Of a DNA stretch of 63,680 nt, positions 27,875 to 35,695 are shown piece after piece. Position 1 is the stretch's first letter; each line of letters opens with the position of its first letter. Both the position numbers and the translations under genes were made by a program. The stretch is from positions 1 through 63,680 of the forward strand of contig SLCK01000009.1 of NCBI GenBank assembly GCA_007125845.1, in the 5' to 3' direction. The DNA comes from Gemmatimonadota bacterium. Lineage in GTDB: Bacteria > Gemmatimonadota > Gemmatimonadetes > Longimicrobiales > Gaopeijiaceae. The notes beneath the pieces were generated by a model that did no database searches, was not told the origin of the DNA, and saw nothing but the letters and a program-made list of their open reading frames with translations.

Positions 27875-27910
27875 CCGCCACCCCACGGTACCACGCAGCT
27901 CGAGTCCACC

Positions 27911-28924
27911 ATGCCGATGACGAACACCGCTCGAGCCTTCTGGATCCGGAGCCCGGGCGTGGGCGAGATCGTGCCCAGCGAGCTCGGTCCGGCTGGACCC
28001 GGTCGAGTTCTCGTTCGCGCCGCCTTCTCCGCGATCAGTCGGGGCACCGAGTCTCTCGTCTACCGGGGACGGGTACCCGCGTCCCAGCACGAGGTGATGC
28101 GGGCGCCGTTCCAGGAGGGTCGCTTCCCGGCTCCGCTCAAGTATGGATATGCGAGTGTGGGTCGCGTGGTGAAGGATTCCGAGGCCGGTGCCGCTCCCCC
28201 TCCGCGGGAGCTGGACGGTCGATGGGTCTTTTGCCTCCATCCGCACCAGGACCTCTACCGGGTGCCCGCGACGGCGGTAACTCCGCTTCCCGACGGTCTG
28301 CCTCCGGGGCGGGCCGTGCTCGCCGCCGCGATGGAGACTGCGGTGAACGGAGTGTGGGACGGGCGGCCAGCGGTGGGAGATCGCGTGGTGGTGATCGGCG
28401 GTGGGGTGATTGGTCTCCTCGCGGCGTGGCTCTGTCGACGGATTCCCGGAACTGAGGTGACGGTCGTGGACGTTGACCCGGGGCGGGAGCCGGTCGCCCG
28501 TGCGCTCGGCCTCCGTCTCACCACCGACCCGCCGCCGGAAGGCTCGGCGGACCTCGTGATCCACGCGTCCGGGGAGCCCGAAGGGCTTCGTGTCGCCCTT
28601 GGGGCAGCGGGCGACGAGGCCACGGTTCTGGAGCTGAGCTGGTACGGAGACCGCGCAGTGGAGCTGCCATTGGGAGAAGCGTTCCACCACCGCCGCCTCC
28701 GAATCCAGTCGAGCCAGGTTTCCCGGCTTTCGCCGGAGCGGGTGCCCCGCTGGGACGCTGCCCGGCGCATGGAGCTCGGTCTCACGCTCCTGCGAGACGA
28801 TTCCCGGCTGGACCACCTGGTCAGCGGGGAGAGCGACTTCGACGAGCTCCCGCGGGTGATGGACGAGCTGAGCCGCTCGGGCTCGAGGGCACTCTGCCAT
28901 CGCATCCGCTATCCCGATGGCTGA
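27911..28924 (+). CDS. Medium-chain dehydrogenase, BchC-like, in pteridine-like cluster
   Basis: 337 residues with the MDR fold. The Rossmann motif is VVVIGGGVIGLLAAWL. The N-terminal section has FSAISRGTESLVYRGRVP and MRAPFQEGRFPAPLKYGYASVG, which resembles BchC (bacteriochlorophyllide hydroxyethyl dehydrogenase), and lacks the usual GxxGxD/Cys zinc site. No other bacteriochlorophyll genes are present, so it probably oxidises or reduces a different ring side chain or polyol. Start ATG 27911 (or 27917) has a poor Shine-Dalgarno. The PTPS-like gene follows 79 bases downstream. Confidence 0.85.
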   Translation: MPMTNTARAFWIRSPGVGEIVPSELGPAGPGRVLVRAAFSAISRGTESLVYRGRVPASQHEVMRAPFQEGRFPAPLKYGYASVGRVVKDSEAGAAPPPRELDGRWVFCLHPHQDLYRVPATAVTPLPDGLPPGRAVLAAAMETAVNGVWDGRPAVGDRVVVIGGGVIGLLAAWLCRRIPGTEVTVVDVDPGREPVARALGLRLTTDPPPEGSADLVIHASGEPEGLRVALGAAGDEATVLELSWYGDRAVELPLGEAFHHRRLRIQSSQVSRLSPERVPRWDAARRMELGLTLLRDDSRLDHLVSGESDFDELPRVMDELSRSGSRALCHRIRYPDG

Positions 28925-29003
28925 CTGCCCCGAAGGCTGATCCCGTGCGGTCGCGAGTGCCAGCACCGAGATCATGCCGACTCCAACGAAGGAGACGCCA
29001 CCG

Positions 29004-29405
29004 ATGATGTACAACCTGACCGTCCGGGACCACATCATGATCGCCCACAGCCTCGATGGTGAGGTGTTCGGTCCCGCGCGGAACCTCCACGGCGCCACGT
29101 ACGTGGTCGACGCGACCTTCTTCCGATCGGAGCTCGATCGCAACGGGATCGTCGTCGACATCGGCGCCGCGTCGCAGCTCCTCCGGACGGTCCTCTCCGA
29201 CTTGAACTACCGGAACCTCGACGAGGAACCTTCCCTGGAAGGCCGAAACACCACGACGGAGTTTCTTGCGCGGGAGATCTTCGAGCGCTTGGCGGTGGCG
29301 ATCCGTGGGGGGGACCTGGGGGAGGACGCGCGGGGGCTCGACTCGATCCGTGTCACGCTGCACGAGTCGCACGTGGCCTGGGCGGGCTTCGAGGGGCCGC
29401 TGTGA
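29004..29405 (+). CDS. 6-pyruvoyltetrahydropterin synthase/QueD-family paralogue with altered active site
   Basis: 133 residues, single T-fold domain; AAGGAG lies upstream of ATG 29004. It aligns along its length with PTPS/QueD, but key residues differ. The zinc triad keeps His15 (MIAHSL) and His29 (LHGATY), while the second His of HxH is Ala31. The catalytic Cys is absent (the protein has no Cys), and the Asp-His pair of 'LDHxxLN' is Asn68-Tyr69 (LNYRNLD). The Glu in [10 protein letters not shown] remains. It is therefore unlikely to do the normal dephosphorylation or side-chain cleavage and may bind a pterin or pyrimidine for another reaction. Its stop overlaps the next gene's GTG. Confidence 0.85.
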   Translation: MMYNLTVRDHIMIAHSLDGEVFGPARNLHGATYVVDATFFRSELDRNGIVVDIGAASQLLRTVLSDLNYRNLDEEPSLEGRNTTTEFLAREIFERLAVAIRGGDLGEDARGLDSIRVTLHESHVAWAGFEGPL

Positions 29406-31402
29406 CCTCTCGCAGGCTGCACCTGGTCGTTCCCGGAGCGCTGGACCAGGCTACGGGGGGATACCGGTACGATGCGCGTGTCGTGGACGGACTCCGTGAG
29501 CTCGGATGGACCGTGGATGTCCACGAGCTCCAGGGATCGTTCCCGGATCCGGGCGCCGCAGCGGAGGATCGTCTGGACCGGGCCCTCACCGGGATCGCGG
29601 ACGGATCCAGGGTCGTCATCGACGGTCTCGCGCTCGGGGCGCTTCCGGGCGCTGTGTGCGGGCACCGGGACCGCCTGCGGATCTTGGCGCTCGTCCACCA
29701 CCCTCTCGCGAACGAGACCGGGGCGGCTCGGTCCACGAGGGAGCGTCTCCGGAGGTTGGAGCGTGAGGCGCTGGTCGCGTGCCGCGGCGTCGTGGTCACG
29801 AGTCAGCACACGGCGAGGGAAATCGAGGGCTACGGCGTCCTGTCCGAACAGATCCGGACCGTGCCCCCTGGCACCGATCCGGCGGAAAGGGCGCCGGAAC
29901 CGGACCCCGATGCGCCGCCCCGCGTCCTGTGCGTCGCGGCGGTGACCCCTCGCAAGGGGCACGACGTGCTTCTCCGGGCCCTGGCCCGCCTGGCGGACCT
30001 GAAGTGGAGCTGCGTATGCGTCGGGAGCCTCGAACGGGATCCCGCGTACGCCCGGCGCGTTCAGGACGACGTCGCCGCGCTGGGATTGGGTGCGCGGGTT
30101 CGGTTCACCGGGGAGCGCTCGGACGGGGAGGTGGAGGAGCTGTACCGATCCGCTTCGGTGTTCGCCCTCGCGTCCCACCACGAGGGGTACGGGATGGCGC
30201 TCACGGAGGCGCTGGCTCGGGGCCTCCCGGTAGTAACCACGACCGCCGGGGCGATCCCGGACACGGTACCGGTCGACGCGGGCGTCCTCGTCCCCCCGGG
30301 CGACGACCGAGCCTTTGCGTCGGCACTTCGTTCCCTTCTCGCCCCGGATCCTGAGGGGCGAAGCCGGAGAGAGGAGCTCGCCGCGGCGGCGCGTCGGCAC
30401 GCCGCGCGCCTCCCGGATTGGAGGGACTGCGCTCGAGCCTTCGCCCAGGCCCTCGACGAGCTTATCCCCGATGCGGCCACCAAGGACGGGGACGCCCCGT
30501 CCGCCTCCGACCTCGGGCGGGCCCACTCCTCGTTCGACGTCGCCTGGCTCAGCCTTCGGGAGCCGGTCGATCGCCGGTCGCGGGCCGGCTCGCTGCTCGG
30601 GCTTCTGCAGGAGGCGTGGGTGGAGCGGGAGTGGCGCCGGGTTCTGGACCTGGGAGCCGGAACAGGTTCCAATCTGCGGCATCTCGCACTCCACCTGCCC
30701 GGCCACCAGGCGTGGGTCCTGCTGGACCGCGACGCATCGCTCCTTGCGGCGGTCCGTCCTCCCGACCCGGCATCGGTTCCGGAGATCGGGCCGGAATTCC
30801 GCATCCGGATCCGCACGGTGCAGGGCGATCTGGCGACCGATGCAGCTCCGGCCGTGGCACGCACGGACCTGGTCACCGCCTCCGCGCTTCTCGACCTCAC
30901 CTCGGAGTCCTGGCTCGCCGCCCTCGTGGATGCCTGCCGGGCGTCCGGGTGCGGTGCCCACTTCAGCCTCAGCTACGACGGCGTCTTTCGCTGGCTCTCC
31001 CAGTCACCGGACTCGCTTCAGTCAGGGGACCCGGACGACGCTTTCGTGCTGCGTGCCGTGAACGCTCACCAGCTTCGGGAAAAGGGGCTGGGGCCGGCGC
31101 TGGGCCCCACGGCCACCCGGATGGCGGAGCGTCTCTTTCGGGAAGCGGGATATCGGACGTGGATGGCGCCGAGTCCCTGGCGTCTCGGCCCGGCCGACCA
31201 GCCGCTCGTCCGCGCTCTCGTGGACGGGTGGGAACGCGCCGCGACGGAGGAGCGGCCCCGGGATGCGGACCGAATCCAGGCCTGGGCCGCACGCCGGCGA
31301 ACGCTGGCCGCTGACGAGACTCTCCACGTCGGGCACCTGGACCTCCTGGCCCTTCCCCGAACCGGGTGGGGCTCGGAAACAGGTGAGGCTCGGGTCAGGT
31401 GA
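29402..31402 (+). CDS. Glycosyltransferase (GT4) fused to SAM methyltransferase
   Basis: 666 residues. Residues 1-365 are a GT-B glycosyltransferase of family 4 type: [20 protein letters not shown] at the start, [17 protein letters not shown], and the donor-binding E-x7-E region in [22 protein letters not shown]. Residues about 375-640 are a class I methyltransferase with motif [17 protein letters not shown]. Together they would add a sugar and a methyl group to the same acceptor. GTG 29402 overlaps the PTPS-like stop, so the acceptor is probably the product of this cluster. The 3' end overlaps the convergent RibD-like gene by 8 bases. Confidence 0.87.
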   Translation: MTSRRLHLVVPGALDQATGGYRYDARVVDGLRELGWTVDVHELQGSFPDPGAAAEDRLDRALTGIADGSRVVIDGLALGALPGAVCGHRDRLRILALVHHPLANETGAARSTRERLRRLEREALVACRGVVVTSQHTAREIEGYGVLSEQIRTVPPGTDPAERAPEPDPDAPPRVLCVAAVTPRKGHDVLLRALARLADLKWSCVCVGSLERDPAYARRVQDDVAALGLGARVRFTGERSDGEVEELYRSASVFALASHHEGYGMALTEALARGLPVVTTTAGAIPDTVPVDAGVLVPPGDDRAFASALRSLLAPDPEGRSRREELAAAARRHAARLPDWRDCARAFAQALDELIPDAATKDGDAPSASDLGRAHSSFDVAWLSLREPVDRRSRAGSLLGLLQEAWVEREWRRVLDLGAGTGSNLRHLALHLPGHQAWVLLDRDASLLAAVRPPDPASVPEIGPEFRIRIRTVQGDLATDAAPAVARTDLVTASALLDLTSESWLAALVDACRASGCGAHFSLSYDGVFRWLSQSPDSLQSGDPDDAFVLRAVNAHQLREKGLGPALGPTATRMAERLFREAGYRTWMAPSPWRLGPADQPLVRALVDGWERAATEERPRDADRIQAWAARRRTLAADETLHVGHLDLLALPRTGWGSETGEARVR

Positions 31403-32246
31403 GGTCTAGGTCGAAGAGGATGTCCCGCCCCAGCTGGAAGTGCCGGCAGGGGGGGCGGAGGGCCTGGCCGAGCGTGGCGACGGAATCCAGGGTGAGGGAC
31501 GGTCGACCCGACCCGATCAGGAGGGGCGCCACGGCCACGTGCAGACGATCGAGCGCTCCGGCCTGGAGGAATCGGGAAACGGTGACGCCCCCGCCCTCTA
31601 CGAGCACGCGCTCCAGGCCGCGGGACCGAAGCATCCGCAGCGTCGCGTGCGGATCGAATCCGTAGGGTCCGTCAGAGGGAAGGTACACGACCTCGGCGGG
31701 TCTCGGCGGAGGGGGAGCACGGACGCCCGCACTCCGGACCACGAGAGTATCCGCGGCGCCGTCCCGGAAGAGTGTGCGGTCGAACTGTAGGCGGGCGTTC
31801 GGATCCAGGACCACGCGAACGGGGTTCTCTCCGTCAACCTCGCGAACCGTGAGGCGGGGATCGTCGATGGCGACCGTGCTCGCGCCCACCACCACGGCGT
31901 CCGCCAAGGCCCGGACTCGATGGAGCCGTCGGATGTCCTCCGGTCCCGTCACGTAGTGGGAATGCCCCGTTTCCGTGGCGATCCGGCCGTCCAGGCTCTG
32001 TCCGAGTTGGCCGACTGCCCATGTTCCGAGGGTCTGGAGCGGAACGAGGAGGTCGAGGAGGTCGCTTGCCTCCCGGGTGGTCGGCGACGAAGCTTGCCAG
32101 GCACCGGTCGGCTCGACGCCCAAGCGATGTCCGTCGGTCGACCGGCTACCGAGGGATCGGTCGGTTCGGTCCGCTCGAGCGTGGGCGGGTGAAGTCAGAG
32201 CCAGGAGCAGCTTCCACGCCGTCTTCTCGTCGATCGTGCTGTGCAA
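31395..32246 (-). CDS. RibD C-terminal-type (dihydrofolate-reductase-like) reductase
   Basis: About 283 residues. The N-terminal part (DEKTAWKLLLALTSPAHAR onward) is not recognised; residues about 70-283 are a RibD_C reductase: GQSLDGRIATETGHSHYVTG, LADAVVVGASTVAIDDPRLTVR, VRVVLDPNARL, LERVLVEGGGVTVSRFL and LHVAVAPLLIGSG. In riboflavin synthesis this domain reduces the ribosylaminopyrimidine to the ribityl form with NADPH. No deaminase domain is present. Start chosen as TTG ending 32246 with GGGAGGG upstream, since no ATG or GTG is available in frame at the right place. It is divergent from GTP cyclohydrolase II, 30 bases apart. Confidence 0.82.
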   Translation of the reverse strand: MHSTIDEKTAWKLLLALTSPAHARADRTDRSLGSRSTDGHRLGVEPTGAWQASSPTTREASDLLDLLVPLQTLGTWAVGQLGQSLDGRIATETGHSHYVTGPEDIRRLHRVRALADAVVVGASTVAIDDPRLTVREVDGENPVRVVLDPNARLQFDRTLFRDGAADTLVVRSAGVRAPPPPRPAEVVYLPSDGPYGFDPHATLRMLRSRGLERVLVEGGGVTVSRFLQAGALDRLHVAVAPLLIGSGRPSLTLDSVATLGQALRPPCRHFQLGRDILFDLDLT

Positions 32247-32276
32247 GGGAACGCCACCCTCCCAGGGAGTCTGCGG

Positions 32277-33449
32277 ATGGAAGTCATGCACCAGGCGGAA
32301 CGGGGTCTCTTCGAGCTTCAGCGCGGAAGGCCGATCTTCGTGACCACAGCCGACTCCGCGGTGCTTATCGCCGCAGTCGAGGGCCTCGAACCTCGCGTGC
32401 TTTCGTGCCTCAAGCGGCTCGGTCACTCCGACCCGCGCCTCGTGGTGACGGGCTACCGCGTCGCCGCCATGAAATGGGCTCCCACCAACGGAGATGGAGC
32501 CGGAGGGCCTGACGAGCGTGGCTCGCGGATCGAGGACGGCGGCGCGCACGTGCGCATCGGGTTGAACGGGAGCTCCAGCCCCGAGGAGATCTTGCGACTG
32601 TCCAGCGCCGCAGGCAACCATGCCCCCCATGACGTTCGTCTGAGCCCGGCCACCGAGGCGGAGGCCGCAGGAGTGGAGCTCGCCCGGGTGGGACGACTTC
32701 TCCCCGCCGTCGTGTCGGTCTCTGTCGAGCGGGATTCGTGCCCGCCCCGGTCTGGTTGGTCGGCAGGCGACTCGCGGCTGGCCGTGTCCGCCGATGAGAT
32801 CCGGTCGATCACGTCGCCGACGTCCACGCGGGTCCGCTACGTGAGCGGCGCCCGGGTGCCGTTGGAGCAGGCGGAGGACGCACGGGTCATGCTCTTTCGC
32901 GAGGGCAACGGGCTCTTCGAACATGTCGCGGTGGTCCTGGGAGATCTCGATTCCTGGTCCGATGCGGTTCCTGTGCGGCTCCACTCCGCATGCATCACGG
33001 GGGACCTCCTCGGGAGCCTTCGGTGCGATTGCGGCGAGCAGCTCCGGAGAAGCCTCGAGACCTTCGCGCGGGTCGGCTGCGGGGTCTTGCTCTACCTTGC
33101 CCACGAGGGACGAAGCATCGGGTTGGCGAACAAGCTCCGCGCCTACGCGATCCAGGAGGAGGGGCTGGACACCGTCGACGCGGACTGCGCCCTGGGCTTC
33201 GGCCCCGACGAGCGGGGGTACGAGGCGGCGGCGGGAATCCTGCGGCATCTGGGAATCGACCGGATCCGGCTCCTCACGAACAATCCTGACAAGGTCCGCG
33301 CCATGGAGGTGAACGGAATCCGCGTGGATGCCCGCACTCCGCTACACGGATCGTTGAACGCCCACAATCTTCCCTATGTCAGCGCGAAGGCCCGACGGGC
33401 GGGCCACTGGCTGGAAGAGATGCTGTCTGGGAGCCGGAAGGACAGGTAG
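32277..33449 (+). CDS. GTP cyclohydrolase II with N-terminal extension
   Basis: 390 residues. The C-terminal half (about 195-385) is a complete GTP cyclohydrolase II: zinc Cys239, Cys250 and Cys252 in HSACITGDLL...RCDCGEQL, the HEGRSIGLANKL loop, GLDTVDADCALGFGPDER, and RLLTNNPDKVRAM. It opens GTP to 2,5-diamino-6-ribosylamino-pyrimidinone phosphate. The N-terminal 190 residues (GRPIFVTTADSAVLIAAVEGL) sit where RibB would be in RibBA but lack its DDEDRENEGD catalytic motif, so dihydroxybutanone phosphate is not made. With a RibD-like reductase alongside and no lumazine or riboflavin synthase, a specialised pathway is likelier than flavin synthesis. Confidence 0.9.
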   Translation: MEVMHQAERGLFELQRGRPIFVTTADSAVLIAAVEGLEPRVLSCLKRLGHSDPRLVVTGYRVAAMKWAPTNGDGAGGPDERGSRIEDGGAHVRIGLNGSSSPEEILRLSSAAGNHAPHDVRLSPATEAEAAGVELARVGRLLPAVVSVSVERDSCPPRSGWSAGDSRLAVSADEIRSITSPTSTRVRYVSGARVPLEQAEDARVMLFREGNGLFEHVAVVLGDLDSWSDAVPVRLHSACITGDLLGSLRCDCGEQLRRSLETFARVGCGVLLYLAHEGRSIGLANKLRAYAIQEEGLDTVDADCALGFGPDERGYEAAAGILRHLGIDRIRLLTNNPDKVRAMEVNGIRVDARTPLHGSLNAHNLPYVSAKARRAGHWLEEMLSGSRKDR

Positions 33450-33456
33450 TCGGGGC

Positions 33457-34251
33457 TCAACGAAGTCGTTCGAGTGGGAAGTGCCGGGCCTCCCGGATCA
33501 CTTCGGCCAGGATGCGCCCGTGGTGCTTCACGAGCTTCTCGCCGATGGCCGCACTGGCCAGACGCGGATCGCCCGAGATCCCGGAGTCTTCCACGTCCTC
33601 CGCGAGCCAAGCGAAGGGAGCGATGCCTTCCGGCCCGATCCACCCCGGCTTCCCACCGGCGTCGCGACCGTGAGGCTCCGGAGCACGATCCATGGACACC
33701 AGCTCCGGTCGAAGATGCATCATCATGGCGGTTTCCACTGCGCCTCCGTGGAGTCCGTGCGTCCACTCTTCTTCTGGCAGGTCGACGGATGCGGGCCGTG
33801 GGAAACGCGTGTAGTCGGCCGTCACGACGAACAGCCCGTGCTCCTGTCTGAGGCGCAACGCCGCAATCCGCAGGATATGGCGGTTGCCGCCGTGGCTGTT
33901 GTGCAGCACGAGTCGTCGGATGCCAGAGCGGGCGACCGCCGCCCCGAGTTGCTCGGTCACGGCCGCCAGGCACTCCGGATCCAGGTCGAGCGTTCCCGGA
34001 AACGAAGCATGTTCGGGGCTGGCCCCTACGGCCTGAGGTGGGAGCACCCGCACGGGAAAATCCGCCGGAAGGCGCCCTAGCGCGTTCCGCAGGAGGCCGA
34101 GTCCGATCTCCAGGTCGGTCGAGAGGGGCAGATGCGGCCCGTGCTGCTCCACCCCGGCGACGGGAAGGATGACCACGGGATCCAGCTCGGCGAACTCCTC
34201 GGCCTCGACCGACGTGAGGGACTGCCAGGACGGAAATTGTGCCTCATCCAT
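33457..34251 (-). CDS. Creatininase-family amidohydrolase (ArfB/MftE superfamily)
   Basis: 264 residues. Metal ligands are seen in VAGVEQHGPHLPLSTD (Glu, His, Asp), LVLHNSHGGN and HGGAVETAM, which is the full creatininase set. Family members include creatininase, the mycofactocin peptidase MftE and ArfB, the deformylase that opens formamidopyrimidines in archaeal flavin/F420 synthesis. Beside a GTP cyclohydrolase it is best read as hydrolysing an amide on a GTP-derived pyrimidine; this is inference. It converges with the cyclohydrolase gene (7 bases apart). The 69 bases upstream contain a G-quadruplex-like run. Confidence 0.87.
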   Translation of the reverse strand: MDEAQFPSWQSLTSVEAEEFAELDPVVILPVAGVEQHGPHLPLSTDLEIGLGLLRNALGRLPADFPVRVLPPQAVGASPEHASFPGTLDLDPECLAAVTEQLGAAVARSGIRRLVLHNSHGGNRHILRIAALRLRQEHGLFVVTADYTRFPRPASVDLPEEEWTHGLHGGAVETAMMMHLRPELVSMDRAPEPHGRDAGGKPGWIGPEGIAPFAWLAEDVEDSGISGDPRLASAAIGEKLVKHHGRILAEVIREARHFPLERLR

Positions 34252-34269
34252 GGGCGGGCTTTTCTCCTC

Positions 34270-34299
34270 GGGTGAGGGTGAGGGTGGGGGTGGGGGCGG
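34270..34299 (+). other. G-quadruplex-like guanine tract
   Basis: Three GGG runs separated by TGA, followed by two runs of five G separated by T (34270-34296). This satisfies the four-run, short-loop G4 rule on the + strand. It lies between the FkbM methyltransferase stop (34321) and the creatininase start (34251), that is, in the non-template strand's complement upstream of the creatininase gene, and could affect its expression. Confidence 0.6.
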
Positions 34300-34320
34300 A
34301 CGGTGCGGATAGCCACCGGC

Positions 34321-35064
34321 TCAGTGCAGCCGCCTCGCATAGATGTCTCCAGAAGGTGCGCCGTCCCCGCCGGCGTGCAACCAGGCGACCGTCGCTTCCG
34401 CGGACTGCCAGCGGTCGAAGCGAAAGCTCCGCCCCTCTCCAAGGACGGTGTTGAACTCATAGGCTGCCAGGGACTCGAGCCGACGGACGCACTCGACCGC
34501 CCCCTTCAGGTCTCCCCGAAGGAACTCCACCGAGATCCCGTCCACCGGGTGGCTGAGGCCAGCCAGCACCTCGGCTTCGTATCCCTCCACATCGATCTTA
34601 CAGAAGCGAGGGAGCCCATGCTCTTCGACAAGCGCGTCCAGCGTGGTGACGGGCACGTCCACCACCTCCTCCCAGCGGACGTGCCGGAATGCCGGGTCGA
34701 GGTCGGGCATTCGCTCCCGCCATGCCCGAGCCAGGGTCGCAACCGTCGGGGTGCGGCGGCTGAGGGCGAGCTCTGCCCGCCCTTCATGGCGCCCAACGGC
34801 CTCCCTGCGCACGTGGATCCGATCGTGTCCGGCGACGAGCCGCTCCAGCCAGCGGGCGATGCGTGGATTGGGCTCCAGCGCAATCACCCTGGCCCCGAGC
34901 GCCGCGAATGCGACCGAGCGGTCGCCCAGGTGGGCGCCCACGTCGAATACCAGGTCGCCGTTGCCGACGAAGGGGCCATAGAGCTGTCTCAACCTCCGCT
35001 GCCGGCCCGGCCTCCGGTACAGGGCCAGCGACCGAAGGAGCCCAAGCGCTTCATCCAGACGCAT
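34321..35064 (-). CDS. FkbM-family methyltransferase
   Basis: 247 residues. SAM motif I is LVFDVGAHLGDRSVAFAALG, followed by VIALEPNPRIARWL, and the FkbM hallmark PRFCKIDVEGYEAEVLAGL. FkbM-type enzymes O-methylate sugars, polyketides and other small molecules. Its start overlaps the end of the upstream methyltransferase gene by 14 bases, so the two are translated together. It would act as a late tailoring step for the product of the cluster; the acceptor is unknown. Confidence 0.88.
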   Translation of the reverse strand: MRLDEALGLLRSLALYRRPGRQRRLRQLYGPFVGNGDLVFDVGAHLGDRSVAFAALGARVIALEPNPRIARWLERLVAGHDRIHVRREAVGRHEGRAELALSRRTPTVATLARAWRERMPDLDPAFRHVRWEEVVDVPVTTLDALVEEHGLPRFCKIDVEGYEAEVLAGLSHPVDGISVEFLRGDLKGAVECVRRLESLAAYEFNTVLGEGRSFRFDRWQSAEATVAWLHAGGDGAPSGDIYARRLH

Positions 35065-35695
35065 CGTTCGTCGGTCGGAGGATTACGGCTCGGGTCGGTC
35101 CGCCCAGGGCGTCGTAGACCGACAGGAGGCCTTGTAGCGCACGGGCCGCCCATCCCCGCCGCGATCCCCGACGGAGGTCGACGATCCGGTCCACTTCGAA
35201 TCCTGCCGGTTGCGCGATCACGCGTAGTCCCTCGATCCCGAGATGCTGGACGACCGGATTATCGCTTCCCCGCAGCCACCATCGGGAGAGGATCGCGTGA
35301 GGCGCCCGAGGGGCGATCGCCGCCACGACGACGCGGCCGCCCGGGCGAATCCAGGACCTCACGGCGGCCAGGGCCCGCAATGGGTCTTGCATGTGCTCGA
35401 GCGACCCCACGAAAAGGACGACGTCGAAGGGCTCTCCTTCCTCCTGCGCCAACCTCTCCACCGGCATGTTTCGAAACTCCAAGTGGGGATGGCCGCCCGT
35501 GGCCTGACGGGCCTCCCGCAGTCTCTCAGTCGAGATGTCGATTCCCCAACCAGAGGCGATGTCGGGAGCGAGGGCCGCCAGAAGCCTCCCGTCCCCGCAC
35601 CCGATGTCCAGGACGCGGGCCCGTCCGTACGACCGACAGATGCCGCGCACGGCGTCCCGGGTCGCGTCGTAGGTGCCCAGGGAGTCCAGGGTCAA
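35051..35695 (-). CDS. Class I SAM-dependent methyltransferase
   Basis: About 214 residues. Motif I is RVLDIGCGDGRLLAALAPD, then GIDISTERLREAR and a post-motif RSWIRPGGRVVVAAIAPR. This pattern is shared with UbiG/UbiE and with teichoic or polysaccharide methyltransferases. Start is read as TTG ending 35695, which overlaps the sulfatase-like gene's TGA by four bases (TTGA), since no ATG or GTG lies in frame before the conserved core. It belongs to a minus-strand run: sulfatase-like, methyltransferase, FkbM, creatininase. Confidence 0.85.
   Translation of the reverse strand: MTLDSLGTYDATRDAVRGICRSYGRARVLDIGCGDGRLLAALAPDIASGWGIDISTERLREARQATGGHPHLEFRNMPVERLAQEEGEPFDVVLFVGSLEHMQDPLRALAAVRSWIRPGGRVVVAAIAPRAPHAILSRWWLRGSDNPVVQHLGIEGLRVIAQPAGFEVDRIVDLRRGSRRGWAARALQGLLSVYDALGGPTRAVILRPTNDASG

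Noticed and set aside
27911-28924. Evidence for photosynthesis (BchC-like gene)
   Set aside because: No other bacteriochlorophyll, carotenoid or reaction-centre gene is nearby; the neighbours are pterin-like.
32277-33449. Bifunctional RibBA
   Set aside because: The N-terminal half lacks the RibB acidic catalytic motif; only GTP cyclohydrolase II activity is supported.
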